DNA of 64,000 nucleotides from Bactericera cockerelli (GCA_024516035.1 CM044957.1:17691224-17755223); one strand, 5' to 3'; counted from the stretch's first letter, positions 1 through 11,213 are shown. Notes: generated by a model not told the origin, from the letters alone. Program-made: numbers and translations.

Positions 1-82
1 TTTTTGCTAGAGTTAACCAATTTTTCAAAATTAAGTGAGAATTAAAAAAAAAAAAAAAAAAAATTGAATTCAATAGCAATTC

Positions 83-166
83 AGTGCTTACCTACATTTC
101 ATTTTTTAACAATACGAATTATCTAGTGCTTACCTACATTTCATTTTTTAACAATACGAATTATCT
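83..166. repeat. 42-bp direct tandem duplication
   Basis: A 42-bp unit beginning AGTGCTTACC at position 83 is repeated without visible change at 125. The rest of 1-507 is AT-rich intron sequence upstream of the first Oatp exon, and I see no gene in it. Confidence 0.85.
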
Positions 167-507
167 ATTAATTTCGCTCTCTAGACTTCCCGGCACATTA
201 CAAGCTGGATAGGGTTTTGTACGCTGATTTTTGAAATTCCAGCAAATATAGAGGGTATAACTCTCGTCTCGAATAAACTCTGAGACATGATTTTATTGGA
301 AATAAAGGTGCTTAAGTTCTTACTGATTCACTCTGTCTAGAATTCATCAACCTTATCAATTTATTTATTTTGATATCACTCAACGAATTCAGGTATAGGT
401 ACCTATCTATTACATAGGTCTGAAATTTTCCGAAGGATATTTTCGGTCTCACAAAGTGTCTTTTATTTGATTCTGTCTAAACTGTCCATGCTGATTCTGT
501 TCCGCAG

Positions 508-646
508 CCTCGATGACCTCTGCAACAACAATTGCCATTGTGACTCGCTAAAATTTCTTCCTGTTTGTTCACCAGATGGGTCCACCGTGTACTACTCTCC
601 CTGCCACGCGGGCTGCAAAGTGCTGCGAGATGCGTCCCTTGATTTG
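508..646 (+). CDS. Oatp: Oatp-family transporter, internal exon with Kazal-type loop
   Basis: Internal exon of an organic anion transporting polypeptide, a 12-helix plasma-membrane carrier of amphipathic organic anions. The exon encodes most of the extracellular Kazal-type loop between helices 9 and 10. Its cysteines fall in the family pattern: NNNCHCD, then PVCSPDG, then SPCHAGC. The acceptor is a pyrimidine-rich tract ending GCAG at 504-507; the donor is TTG|GTGAGT at 646/647. The exon starts with the last base of a split codon and ends in phase 0, which matches the phase-0 start of the exon at 9246. Joined, they put the expected NCxC cysteines about ten residues after AGC. Upstream exons lie outside the window. 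Family assignment is firm; which Oatp paralogue is not determined. Confidence 0.85.
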
Positions 647-1206
647 GTGAGTCTCCACAAAATTAATTTCATAGTTTTTAATTTACACATTACACCCAAA
701 AGTTGATGTTACTTACAAAGTAAAGTTCTTGTTGATTTGTATCTAGGTATAAAAATCCAATGGGTTTATTGTTTTAATTAACATAAAATACTTCTTTCGT
801 GCAGAATATCGAAAGGACAATGAATGGCAAACATTGTGCCTAGATTCTTGCAAAAGTCTAAATGACCAAACAAATTACATAACAACCTCTTCACATGTTG
901 AAATCATGCTTCTTTTTACCATAAAAGCCTATGACTGTTCAGTTGGAATGTGATTTTTTAATAACGCCGTTTGAATGTGATTTCTTAATAACACCAATAG
1001 CCATTCCTGATCCTCGCTTAAGACGCACCAACAATACATTTTTCTACATCCCTAACATACCAGCCCCTAATAAAAGCCACCTACTCAAGTCACCATTGAT
1101 TTCAGCTATGAATACTTTTAACAATATGTGTGAGAAGCCAGATTTATTCTGATTATACGTTTCTCACTCAAATAATAACCAACGCATATCTCTATCTATG
1201 TATATA
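647..1206 (+). other. Oatp intron, unique part
   Basis: AT-rich intron without recognisable genes. An acceptor-like CGTGCAG near 804 opens a short in-frame stretch that stops after 12 codons at TAG (about 840). It could be an alternative terminal exon, but direct splicing to 9246 fits the family better. Confidence 0.4.
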
Positions 1207-3415
1207 CAGGGTGGACCAAAAAAACGTTTACACCCGTTAATGGTAGATTACTGACGATATTTCTAGGACGGATCTGCAATCCGTTTTTTCGGATTCGCCT
1301 TTATAACTGCAAAAAGTGATTTTTTGCAACTTTCTTAAAAAGTCCGACTTTGGTTTATTCTTCAGGTCAGAACTTTTTTCCTGTTTAAGATGAGTTGATT
1401 CTGAACATTTCTGCAGAAAGCCAACAAAATTTCGATGTTTCTAGCTACACTACTTTGTTTTTTACGGTTTGGTTTGGCATCTTTTTTGACACCCGAATAG
1501 AAAAAAAATTCTCATGTAAATTTTTTACACTTTGAAACACTCAAGATTTGCCCGAGCAAATTTTGGCACAGACATGGGCAAGTTTGATAAAAGTTGGCGG
1601 CCAACCCAAGGATGCTAAAAAATAATTTTACGATTTTTTATCACGTGATCTTCTGGGTAAACAAACCAGGTAAGTCTCAAAAAATGATGTTCAAAATCTT
1701 AAAAGTGTTGACCGTGTAGGGTCGTCTTGTACTCAAAAAGTAATTAGCTATTTATGTCTGATAATTATTTTCCTTGGAATTAATTAAAGGCCAGTCAAAT
1801 GAATGATTGTTTGTTTCTCGATGATAGTTTTCAAGCATATTTTTCTGCATTCTATGAAATATTATCTTTAAACTTCTTGAGTTATTTTAGTACAAGTTAC
1901 ATTATTATAATTCGGATGCTGAAATGGCAGATACGAATTTAGCATATTATGGAGTTGCCAACAGGAACATTTGGGATCACGTGAAAAACATAGTTTACGA
2001 AATCTGGTAGCAAGAATCCTGTTGGCATTCGATGACCTGACAGAACTAAGGTACTAAAGTAACCATTGGTTTCAAAAATTTGTGTGAGTGAGGTTCCATA
2101 GTGTGTACTATGGCTAAATAAAAAATGGCAACAGTCTTTTTTATTTTGTAGTCATGAATTTTTTGTTGGCTCTGGCGTTCGGACCGGGTGCGCGTCTAAT
2201 CGTTTCTCATTGAACATACTAACACAAAATGTTTTTTTAAATACCTTTTTGTTTATATCAAAATAGTATAAAACATAATAAAGACTGCAAAAGTTTATTA
2301 ATTTTACAAAATATTATCTTGTTTTTTTCAAGACTTCTATTAAGAGTTGGCAATCGGTAAATATTTGTTATTTAATTAGTATTGTTTATGATAGAAGAAC
2401 CTACCTACATATTTACCTGGATTCATTTCATAAACTCTATTTTCGTTTGGAAAATTCGCTAGTTTTTTTTTTCTCTCGTAGGGAAGCATAAGAAAAACCA
2501 TCCTTACATTATCAAGGCAGTCTTTCAGGGGCTTACATGAATAAAAATTATGTGTATTGTGATACCAATAGTATCTGATATAACTCAATTTACAGATGGT
2601 ATTACCCCCAAAAAAACCATAAGTTGTTGGTCTTACAACAGGTCAGATACAGGTATGAATAAAATATTCCATCAGATTTTTTTGATAATTAAAATAATAT
2701 TGTCCGTCGATAATTGAACCTCGGTCATGCGACTAACACTCTTAGCACTACCACATCTAGCTAACACCACTGACAATCTGAGAAGCACGAAATTTATTAT
2801 TTGAATTTTCCTAAACTGGCTGATGAAGTCATGTGAGACCGTGGTATTCAAAAAAAGCAATGTAAACAATTTTTGTAAACAATACAAGACGCCCTTACAC
2901 AGTCTACAGCTAGAAAACTCTTAGGATTTTTGAACAGTTTTTGGCAAACATCTAATAATTTTTCCCAGAAGATCACGTGATAAAAAATCGTAAAATTATT
3001 TTTTAGCATCCTCGGGGCGGCCGCCAACTTTTATCAAACTTGCCCATGTCTGTGCCGAAATTTGTTCGGACAAATGTCGAGTGTTTTATTTAGTAAAACA
3101 GTTTTTTAGGGTGTTTTTTTTCTGTTCAGGTGTAAAAAAATATGACAAACCAAATCGTAAAAAACAAAGTAGTGTAGCTAGAAACATCGAAATTTTGTTG
3201 GCTTTCTGCAAAATTGTTCAGAATCAACTCATCTTAAACAGGAAAAAAGTACTGACCTGAAGAATAAGCCAAAGTCGGACTTTTTCGGAAAGTTGCAAAA
3301 AATCACTTTGTGCAGTTACGAAGGCGAATCCGAAAAAACGGATTGCAGATCCGGCCTGGAAATGTCGTCAGTAATCTACCATTAACGGGTGTAAACGTTT
3401 TTTTGGTCCACCCTG
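1207..3415. mobile_element. TA-flanked DNA transposon with ~450-bp inverted ends, copy 1
   Basis: The element begins CAGGGTGGACCAAAAAAACG and ends with its reverse complement, with TA on both sides (1205-1206 and 3416-3417), as in Tc1/mariner-type elements. The inverted ends stay similar for about 450 bp, out to the ATCACGTGAT motifs near 1643 and 2970. Inside, around 1960-2040, is a short relic of a transposase C-terminus (NIWDHVKNIVYE), also seen in copy 2. A tRNA-like SINE fragment with a TTGAACCTCGG B-box complement lies near 2711-2765. No intact transposase is present. Confidence 0.85.
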
Positions 3416-3419
3416 TATA

Positions 3420-5777
3420 CAGTATGTTTCAGAAAAGGTGGCCACCCCCTCGTAACTTTTGAACGCGACGGAATTTTTCAATTCTGTAAAGTCCTAGGTA
3501 TAGGAAGTGCCCTATGGCCCATCCTGTGGTCATATTTATTTTTGGCCCCGGTTGGCCCTTCCGGCTTTTAGGCCACATTTTTTCATTTTTCTCGCGAAAT
3601 TTAAATGGAATGCTATATTTTTTATTCCTGTTAATTAAAGTCCAAGTTAGGCTGAGTATAATGAGCTTTTAAAATTTTTAAAAACCTTATCAGGGGCGGA
3701 GCTAAGAGGGTGCAAGGTTCAAAACTGTTACACGCTGTATTTCAGCGTTAGTTGGATTTTTTAGTACTTTGTTTATTTTCATAGGTTCAAAATATTGTTT
3801 TACACCATATGAAATCAAAAAAATATTCTTGTTTACATCTAATCAGGGTCATAGTAAGGTTTTTGTAAAAGTACTTTTTTTCTTACGTCAATTTTTCCGT
3901 AAATTAAAGGTGTTTTCGAAATTGGCATTTTTAGAGGTGAAAGTCTGCAATGACATATGTTTTTTATGCTTGAAATCGAAAGAAAACTTAACGGAGAAGC
4001 GATTAAGATCATAAAAAAAGCCATTCAACCTGCTAGTTTTTTCACGACAGTGTCCGGTAAAGTGGGTGAATTTCGAAATTATTGGATTTTTTTTGTTGAG
4101 GAAACGCAATTGGCATAGAAAATAAATAATATCTAATAAGGGAATAATACTTCAATAAACACAACAAAGTGCGAAATTAAATGAAAATTATTTTTTCTAA
4201 ATCAGTGCCGGATATATCCTTTTTTTTCTCTCTCTCTCTTTTTTTTCATTTTTCAATGTTCAAGTTGGATCAAAAATAATTATCGGATAATGCTGCTTCT
4301 AAAGTCGGCCCAGGGGTCCCCTCTTGAGACAATTTTAGTTGGTAAGTTGGTAAAATCTGTAGAAAACACATTGTCAATCATTCTTGAGTCAGTCCGATGG
4401 CGCTTTCAATGCAACGATCTTGTAGGATCACCGAAGTTAATCAACGTCCAGCGAGGTGAAGACTTCGTGATGCTGGCATTCCGGCCTAACCCAGGCTGGG
4501 TGAGATAAATGTGTTTAGCAGGTTGGAGAGTTTCCTGCGAACACCCCCGTTATGATATGACTATGCAGTTGAAACGCGATATTAAACCCAAATTAAAAAA
4601 AAAAAAAAAACATACTGGTGTTGCTAGTAATAAATTACCAAACTCTTTTTTTTTTTGAGAAAGATTTTTTTCATTTAATTTCGTTTGTATGTTTGTTTAG
4701 TGAAGATTAATTCTCTTGTACGGTATTATTTATTTTGTATACCAATGGTGTATCTGAAAAAAACCCCACAAATTTCTTAATTTACACATTTCACCGGACT
4801 CAGTATGGAAAAACTAGTTTTCTTTTTTTTCAAAAAAATTGTGTTTTCTCAACAACAACAAAATCTAATTATCTCGAAATTTAAGAAGAAAAAAATACCA
4901 GGTCAAGTATCAAACTCTTGAGGGTGAAAATTAAACCAATTCAATTATTTTAAAGAGGAGAAGAGAGAGAGAGAAAAAAAGAATATATCCGGCACTGATT
5001 TAAAAGCAATAATCTTCATTTATATTCGCATTTAGTTATGTTTATTGAAGTATTATTCCCTCATTAGGTATTATTTATTTTCTATGCCAATTGTGTTTCC
5101 TCAACAAAAAAATCCAATAATTTCGAAATTCACCCATTTTATCGGACACTGTCGTGAAAAAACTATCAGGTTAAATGGCTTTTTTTATGATCTTAATCGC
5201 TTCTCCGTTAAGTTTTCTTTCGATTTCAAGCATAAAAAACATATGTCATTGCAGACTTTCACCTCTAAAAATGCCAATTTCGAAAACACCATTAATTTAC
5301 GGAAAAATTGACGTAAGAAAAAAAGTACTTTTACAAAAACCTTACTATGACCCTGATTAGATGTAAACAAGAATATTTTTTGATTTCATATGGTGTAAAA
5401 CAATATTTTGAACCTATGTAAATAAAAAAGTACTAGAAAATCCAACTAACGCTGATATACAGCGTGTAACAGTTTTGAACCTTGCACCCTCTTAGCTCCG
5501 CCCCTGATAAGGTTTTTGAAAATTTTAAAAGCTCATTATACTCAACCTAACTTAAACTTTAATTAACAGGAATAAAAAATATAGCATTCCATTTAAATTT
5601 CGCGAGAAAAATGAAAAAATATGGCCTTAAAGCCGGAAGGGCCAACCGGGGCCAAAAATAAATATGACCACAGGATGGGCCATAGGGCACTTCCTATACC
5701 TAGGACTTTACAGAATTCAAAAATTCCGTCGCGTTCAAAAGTTACGAGGGGGTGGCCACCTTTTCTGAAACATACTG
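3420..5777. mobile_element. TA-flanked foldback element with ~825-bp inverted ends
   Basis: The element starts CAGTATGTTTCAGAAAAGG and ends with the reverse complement, flanked by TA (3418-3419, 5778-5779). The arms pair from about 3420-4245 with 4953-5777 with few mismatches, ending in a CT/GA-rich tract. The ~700-bp loop carries a 5S-derived SINE. The short open frames inside the arms mirror each other and are not genes. It abuts the preceding element, separated only by TATA. Confidence 0.85.
4330..4612 (+). mobile_element. 5S rRNA-derived SINE (SINE D)
   Basis: The head contains GGATCACCGAAGTTAA, then CAACGTCCAGCGAGGT, which follow the internal promoter region of 5S rRNA. The body reads CCAGGCTGGGTGAG, then a stretch including CACCCCCGTTATGATATGA, ending in a poly(A) run at about 4595-4610. 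It sits in the loop of the foldback element. Confidence 0.75.
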
Positions 5778-5799
5778 TATAAAATCCATTTACATTCAT

Positions 5800-6370
5800 T
5801 CATAATCAACGCAGAGCCTAAACGGCTGGGCCGATTGACTTGAAATTTTGCAGGAAGCTTCCCCTTATGATGTAGGGGCGTACTAAGAACGGATTTTTTG
5901 AAGGAAACAGGGATTCTCAACTTATGGTCAAAATTAGTCATTTTTAGAGTGTTGTCAGATTCTCAAAAAGGGTTGAGCTGAATGACTTGAAATTAGGCAG
6001 AAAACTTCTTTCAGTGATGAAGAAGCTTACTATGAAAGGATTTTTCAAAGATAACAGGGGTCCTCAACTTATGGACAAAAGTAGTCATTTTTAGAGTGTT
6101 GTCAGATTCTCAAAAAGGGTTGAGCTGAATGACTTGAAATTAGGCAGAAAACTTCTTTCAGTGATGAAGAAGCTTACTATGAAAGGATTTTTCAAAGATA
6201 ACAGGGGTCCTCAACTTATGGACAAAAGTAGACATTTTAGCGTCTTGCAAGATTCTCAAAACGGTTGAGCCGAATGACTTGAAATTTGGCAGACAGCTTT
6301 TTTTGTGATGTAGGGGAATAATAAGAAACAAATTTTAAAAGAAAATAGGGGTTCTCAACTTATGGTCAAG
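5800..6370 (+). repeat. ~147-bp tandem repeat, about four units
   Basis: A unit containing GGTTGAGCTGAATGACTTGA and ending CCTCAACTTATGG recurs with period 147. The two middle units (from 5946 and 6093) are nearly identical; the outer two are diverged. It lies between the Helitron left end and its first open frame. Confidence 0.85.
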
Positions 6371-6426
6371 CTGCATGGCGAATACTATGTTTTTCGACTC
6401 ATGAAAGATACTCTCCTGTCATACAT

Positions 6427-6858
6427 TTGGCCGTCCACTTTGAAAATGTACAAAGGGTAGTTTTTACAACCGAAAATGTCCAACAGAGAATTGACAACCC
6501 TCCTAAAACAACATTAATGGCGTTTTTCCAACTATGCAACCAGGATGAATTTGCAAAGACTCTTTTTTATAATGAAGTACCAGCATTTTATGTGTGGAAA
6601 AACAACATGTTCCAAAGAAGGAAAAAAAGATCAATTTTTCCAGGACATCCGGGTGTAAAAAAAGACCACGGTCTTGGTAGAGTTTATACCGTACATCCGA
6701 ACGACTCAGAATGTTTCTACCTACGATTACTTCTACATAAAGTGCGAGGACCTACTTCATTCAGAAGCCTCAAAATGGTAGGCGGCATTGAATACCCTAC
6801 GTTCCATGCTGCATGCCTAGCCATGGGTTTGTTACTTCATGATGCGCAAGCAATGTGA
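6427..6858 (+). pseudogene. Helitron replication/helicase protein, middle fragment
   Basis: A 143-codon open frame from the part of the Helitron protein that lies between the Rep domain and the Pif1 helicase. It shows the typical HFENVQRVVF start and a CFYLRLLLHKVRGPTSF block, followed by the FHAACLAMGLL segment. The first codon is TTG, so this is a fragment without a true start. Sequence expected between this block and the helicase N-terminus is missing, so the two fragments were joined by an internal deletion. The N-terminal Rep nuclease with its HUH motif was not seen. It overlaps the next frame by 4 bases. I consider it non-functional. Confidence 0.75.
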
Positions 6859-8048
6859 ACATTATTACCAACAGAACTTATTTGGCAGAAATTTCATACA
6901 ACACATTTCAAATGAGGTCTTTCGTCTCTGAAAAAGTGCCATTACTCAATAGTGAACAGAGATACGTGTATGAAACTGTATTTCAGAGCGTCACTTCATC
7001 TCTTGATTCTGTAGGTAATAATTTGTTCTTCCTAGATGCTCCAGGTGGAACTGGAAAAACATTCTTAATAAACCTTTTGTTAGCTACAATACGCAAAGAT
7101 GGAAATATTGCCATTGCTGTTGCATCGTCCGGTATTGCCGCCACACTGATAGAAGGAGGCCGCACTGCTCATTCTGCTTTGAAATTGCCGCTCAATTTAA
7201 ATTCAGTAGATACACCAAGCTGTACTATTGGAAAGCAAAGTGATATGGCCAAAGTCCTCAGGGATTGCAAGTTGATCGTATATGATGAATGTACAATGAC
7301 TCATAAAACTGGCTTAGAGACACTGGACCGTACTCTACAAGACATTTGTGGTGTTAAAAATCTTATGGGTGGTAAAACTGTGCTACTGTCTGGAGATTTT
7401 AGACAAACTTTACCCGTTGTTCCACGTGGAACAAGAGCTGACGAAGTGAAGGCATGTTTAAAATCATCCATTTTGTGGCCACAGATAACTGTTCTTTCTT
7501 TAAAGTTGAATATGCGTGTACACCTTCACGCTGATCAAAATGCAGAAGTTTTTTCGAAGCTTTTGCTTCGGATAGGTGATGGACAGTTACCTGAACAAAA
7601 TGAAAAAATTGTATTTCCTACCGAACACTGTCAGTTATTAGTCGATTACAACACCTTTCTAGACACTATCTACCCCAATCTAGATGACCCAAGTGTTGTT
7701 GTCCCTGTTTGGCTAAAGATAAGGGCCATACTAACACCAAAGAATGATGTTGCTCTGGAAATCAATAATAACTTATTAAAAAGAATGCCTTCTGAACTAT
7801 CAGCTTACGAATCCGTAGACACTGTTGTGGAAGAGGAAGAAGCCATCCATTACCCAACCGAATTTCTTAATACACTAAATCCTCCTGGCTTGCCACCCCA
7901 TCGGCTATGCCTTAAGGTAGGAGCACCAATAATATTACTAAGAAATTTGAGACCCCCGAAATTGTGTAACGGCACGCGGCTTCAAATTACATCCTTTAAA
8001 AAAAAACATTATCGAGGCAGTTATATTCACAGGGGCTGGTGCAGGTGA
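6855..8048 (+). pseudogene. Helitron Pif1-like DNA helicase, interrupted
   Basis: Superfamily 1B helicase of a Helitron, which unwinds DNA during rolling-circle transposition. About 397 codons are open, from near 6855 to a stop at 8046. Visible motifs are Walker A (APGGTGKTF, residues about 62-70), IAVASSGIAATL (motif Ia), VYDECTM (Walker B, about 146), LLSGDFRQTLPV (motif III) and LKLNMR (motif IV). The original frame then runs into a SINE insertion at about 8050. The last helicase block resumes beyond it, around 8400-8637, with MTINKAQGQTLELAG (motif V) and VAFSR (motif VI) in shifted frames, and then a stop. Because the motif V/VI block is detached and frameshifted, the protein is dead. 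The long intact N-terminal part suggests a fairly recent loss. Confidence 0.9.
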
Positions 8049-8054
8049 AACGGT

Positions 8055-8393
8055 ATAATGTACACAGGATTTTTTTGTCGGCGCGGGGGTTCGAACCCGG
8101 GACCTTCCGCATCGTAAGCGAGTGCTTAACCACTGAGCTATTTGTGTGCTCATTTAATCTGTCCATTAGCAACTATGCACTTGGGTTCTTTTTTTTTAAT
8201 GGAAGGCAGGAAAAAATCTTTCAAAGACACCCAGATCCTGCCTGGGGTGTGGGATTTCCACCCACTAAAAACCCACCTTCTCTAAAAGCTAACCGCACTT
8301 GGAACCGGAAAATATCATTACTTCAAGTGCGGCGCTGTAGGGCACCTACTGATTTCGTTGTAGTGCCCTCCCATCTCTCTCTTGGGTTCTAAT
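8055..8393 (-). mobile_element. SINE B inserted in the Helitron helicase
   Basis: Read on the - strand, the head has an A-box-like TAGCTCAGTGGTTAAGCAC and a B-box GGTTCGAACCC, i.e. a tRNA-derived promoter (around 8075-8150). The remainder (8190-8390) contains GGTGGGTTTTTAGTGGGTGG on the - strand, which recurs at 56805-56900 on the + strand. It separates helicase motif IV from motif V. Confidence 0.7.
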
Positions 8394-8724
8394 GTGATTT
8401 CCGACTACCACTTTAATTTCAAAAGAGTTCAATTCCCCAGAAAACTATGTTTTGCCATGACGATAAATAAGGCACAGGGGCAAACTCTCGAGCTAGCGGG
8501 AATTGACCTTAGAACGATTGCTTCTCCCACGTACAGCTCTATGTTGCTTTTTCAAGAATAAGGTCTGCCAAGTCCCTCATTGTGTTACAGCCAGATAGTA
8601 TAACAAAGAACCTGGTGTATAAAGAAGTGCTTCAATAACCATAAAACTTATGCAGCGGCGGTGGCCATGCCTTAACTAAAATGTGGCCATGCCTTGGCCA
8701 CGCGAAGCGGGCGTAGCCCGCTAG

Positions 8725-8977
8725 TATTATATAAAACAGAAAAAAGGACTACCTACCTACCTACCTATGTTTGTTTGTTTGTTTGTTTGTCCGGAGTAGT
8801 TTAGCCAAAACGGTAAGAGATAGCGAAAAATGTCTCAGAATTGACCCCCCCAAAACCATTATCGCTTTGTCCAGAAAAATTATAAAAAGTTCAAAAAGGC
8901 ATTGCTGTCCAGCAGTACGGCCATGCCTTAGTAAATTTAAAATTTAGTCCCGTTGCAAAGCACGGGCAAACGGCTAG
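8725..8977 (+). mobile_element. Non-autonomous Helitron, second type
   Basis: Starts directly after the CTAG of the larger Helitron. It contains (CTAC)n and (GTTT)n microsatellites, then CCAAAACGGTAAGAGATAG, and ends GGGCAAACGG-CTAG-T with a CCGTTGC/GGGCAAACGG imperfect hairpin. The two Helitrons lie head to tail. Confidence 0.6.
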
Positions 8978-9245
8978 TATATTATATCTGTCAGGTATTG
9001 CCTCACATAGTCCTAATCTCTATGTGAGGTGTAGGCAGTAGCATAAAAAAAAATAACGAGAACAGTTGATGTACAGATGTTATTATAGTACTCAATGTAT
9101 TGTCTATGCTGTTTGTGTGTTTTGGCTTGAGTTAAGGGATAGTGTCCACTTAGATTAAATCTAATCCTATTTTATACGGACGTTAAGAAGTTGTGTAATT
9201 GACCAGCCATAGTACTATTGCAAGAGGTATGTGTCTTGTTTTCAG

Positions 9246-9403
9246 TATGGGAACTGTCGTTGTGTGGCCACAGAGCGAGCCAGCAGTAGCTACTGCCACA
9301 AGGACCATTGCCTCCTCAAGAGTATTGCCTATCAGCTGTTTGACCTTCTTGTCTCGGGGCTACTCATGAGCTGTCGGGTGGGAAGTATGCTCCTGTGCTT
9401 CAG
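9246..9403 (+). CDS. Oatp: Oatp-family transporter, exon after the Kazal loop
   Basis: Continues the exon at 508-646 in phase 0. It gives YGNCRCVATE, the last part of the Kazal-type loop with its NCxC pair, then SSSYCHKDHC with two more loop cysteines, then a hydrophobic stretch (about SIAYQLFDLLVSGLLMSC) that would be the next transmembrane helix. The acceptor is TTTTCAG|TATGGG at 9245/9246 and the donor is CTTCAG|GTGAGA at 9403/9404; the exon ends two bases into a codon. The remaining Oatp exons (helices 11-12 and C-terminus) should follow to the right, but I could not recognise them before yki. Either they lie unrecognised in 9.4-30 kb or they have been lost from this assembly. Confidence 0.85.
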
Positions 9404-9494
9404 GTGAGACCTCAGAGACATATCTCAGTTATGTACCTAATTGCACATGAATTTTATCAAAAATAACTTTGTTCATTATTGGTACTTTATTGAT

Positions 9495-9590
9495 TGCACC
9501 GACTACTGAAGCTGAATCGATAATCGGTACACTCGTGATCGAGGTACCGATTCGAAGGTCAGTGGTTCGAGTCCCAAGTTCAGCTTATTT
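9495..9590 (+). repeat. tRNA-derived SINE fragment
   Basis: Contains CAGTGGTTCGAGTCCC, a tRNA B-box, preceded by GCTGAATCGATAATCGG. It lacks a good A-box and acceptor stem, so it is a SINE remnant and not a tRNA gene. Confidence 0.45.
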
Positions 9591-9595
9591 AATTT

Positions 9596-10989
9596 TAATT
9601 TTTTCGTGAATTTTTTTTATAACTTAAACCATTTATGATTATTAAATTTTTTTTTTTTCTTTCCACATTTTTTTAAAAATTTTAAGGTTTTCTATCAAGC
9701 TGATTTCAAACAATTTTTCTTTCTGACCCCCTGTCAAATTCTCCAAAAAAGGGTTTGAGTTTGTCTAAGAAAAGTCCCTATATTTGTTAGAAATTTTTCC
9801 ATTATAGGCCAGGTTCCTCTGAATAAAAAAGGTTTTGTCCTTTTTCTTCGATCTTTTTTAGTTTTTGTCTTTCAGATTTTTTTTTCCTCTTTTTTTTAAG
9901 TATTGGTTTTTAAAATTATTTTAAATAATTAAAATAATTTTTTTTAAATTAAAAAATTAGAAAAATTTTTGGGGGTTAAGCCCATACAATTTTATTGTGG
10001 TGGGAATCAAAGGCCTTTCAAATTTTTTTTTAATTCTTACTTTTTAAATCTTTATTGTTCTTTTTCCTCATACGGGTTTTAAATGACTCAAAATTAGGAA
10101 AACCTCCTTTAAGTCAAATTCCGGGAAAAAAACCGGGCACTGGTGCAATGTCTCCCTACTTATATTTTCTGATAACTTAAATAATATAATTAATTAAAAA
10201 ATAAATTGTTAAAGTATAAAATAAAATAGAAATTTACGGTATATAAAAACCAAAAAGATTTACTTTTTTAAAAAGGTATGTAAGTTAGTTTAAAATATTT
10301 AAATCCCAAATGGTAAAATTTGATTAAGTATATACCCAAAAATAAACCGGTAATACCACACAAAATTTTTCCATTTTTTTATTAATTTACAATTACGCAA
10401 TTTTCGCCTTGACCATTTAATTTTTGAATAAACAAAAAATAAACATTAGTTTTTCCAGGTTGGGAAACTAATGAAACCTAAATTTTTGTTGTTTTACGAA
10501 GTTGCCTACTGATTTTTTTTTAATATTGTTCTGTATTGAAAAAATTTTTGCCAAAACCCATACAAATTTTTGTACAAGTTGCCACTACATTGCCACCTGA
10601 TGTCTTATGTACCAGTGTTGCCACATGGTACTTTGGCATAACTCTTTGTCTTAATAATGACCTACTTCCAGAGTTATGATGAGCCATGCAGGACTCAGAG
10701 TGTCTTCTTGTACAGGGTCTCCGAAAAGTAAATAATTTAGAACTTGCGAAAATGTGATCAAAAGTAAATACAGGTAAATCCTAATTCTTTATATTTCGAA
10801 GTATAAATATTATTTCTACACTTTCCCCGCGAGACCCTAGTCAAACTGCATAAAAATGCCGAGAATCGGTGTCAGTTAAGAGTACCACAATGTAGTGCAT
10901 TTTTTATTTTTTTTTTGATAAGACTTAACCTTGTTGCATCTCGACTGAAACGTGCGTTTTCCAGAACTTTAATAACTAGATCAACGGAA
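9596..10989. other. Non-coding AT-rich stretch
   Basis: Very AT-rich with many long T and A runs. No gene, splice-bounded exon or known repeat recognised. Confidence 0.5.
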
Positions 10990-11213
10990 TTATTGACTCA
11001 AACTTGTAATAGAACCTTGATAGTCACTCAACTTGATAAAACCATGGGAGTAGGTCTACTCGACTTGATTACACCATGGGGTAGGCATTCACTTGAAGTA
11101 CCACCATGGATAAAGTCACTCAACTTGAGTACACCATGGGAGAAGTCACTCAACTTGAGTTAACAGGGAGTACGTTCACTCAACTTGAGTACCAGTATAC
11201 GTCACTTATGTAC
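10990..11213 (+). repeat. ~30-bp tandem array, about seven diverged units
   Basis: Units follow the pattern GTCACTCAACTTGAGTACAC then CATGGGAGAA. Several units differ by small insertions and deletions, not only by substitutions. The open frame across it is only the translation of the array. Confidence 0.75.

Larger units (their letters stand above)
5780..8724 (+). mobile_element. Degenerate autonomous Helitron
   Basis: Rolling-circle transposon carrying a Pif1-type helicase. The right end is canonical: hairpin GCGGGC-GTA-GCCCGC followed by CTAG (8721-8724) and T. The left end is placed just after the foldback element, where CGGCTGGGCCGATTGACTTG resembles Helitron left ends; the exact 5' terminus is uncertain. 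It is broken by a large gap between its Rep-side and helicase parts, a SINE insertion, and frameshifts in the last helicase block. Confidence 0.8.

Noticed and set aside
800..842. Second Oatp exon
   Set aside because: Acceptor-like site and phase fit, but it stops after 12 codons and would cut the Kazal loop; the exon at 9246 continues it properly.
2376..2887. Open frames shared by 2.4-2.9 kb and 41.1-41.5 kb
   Set aside because: Similarity arises because both lie in copies of one DNA transposon; the frames carry no domain and are not its transposase.
3769..5370. Several 60-90 codon open frames on both strands at 3.8-4.1 and 5.0-5.4 kb
   Set aside because: They are mirror images created by the long inverted arms of the foldback element and show no protein-like features.
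8070..8155. tRNA gene on the - strand
   Set aside because: Good A- and B-boxes, but the acceptor and anticodon arms do not pair and SINE sequence follows; it is a SINE head.
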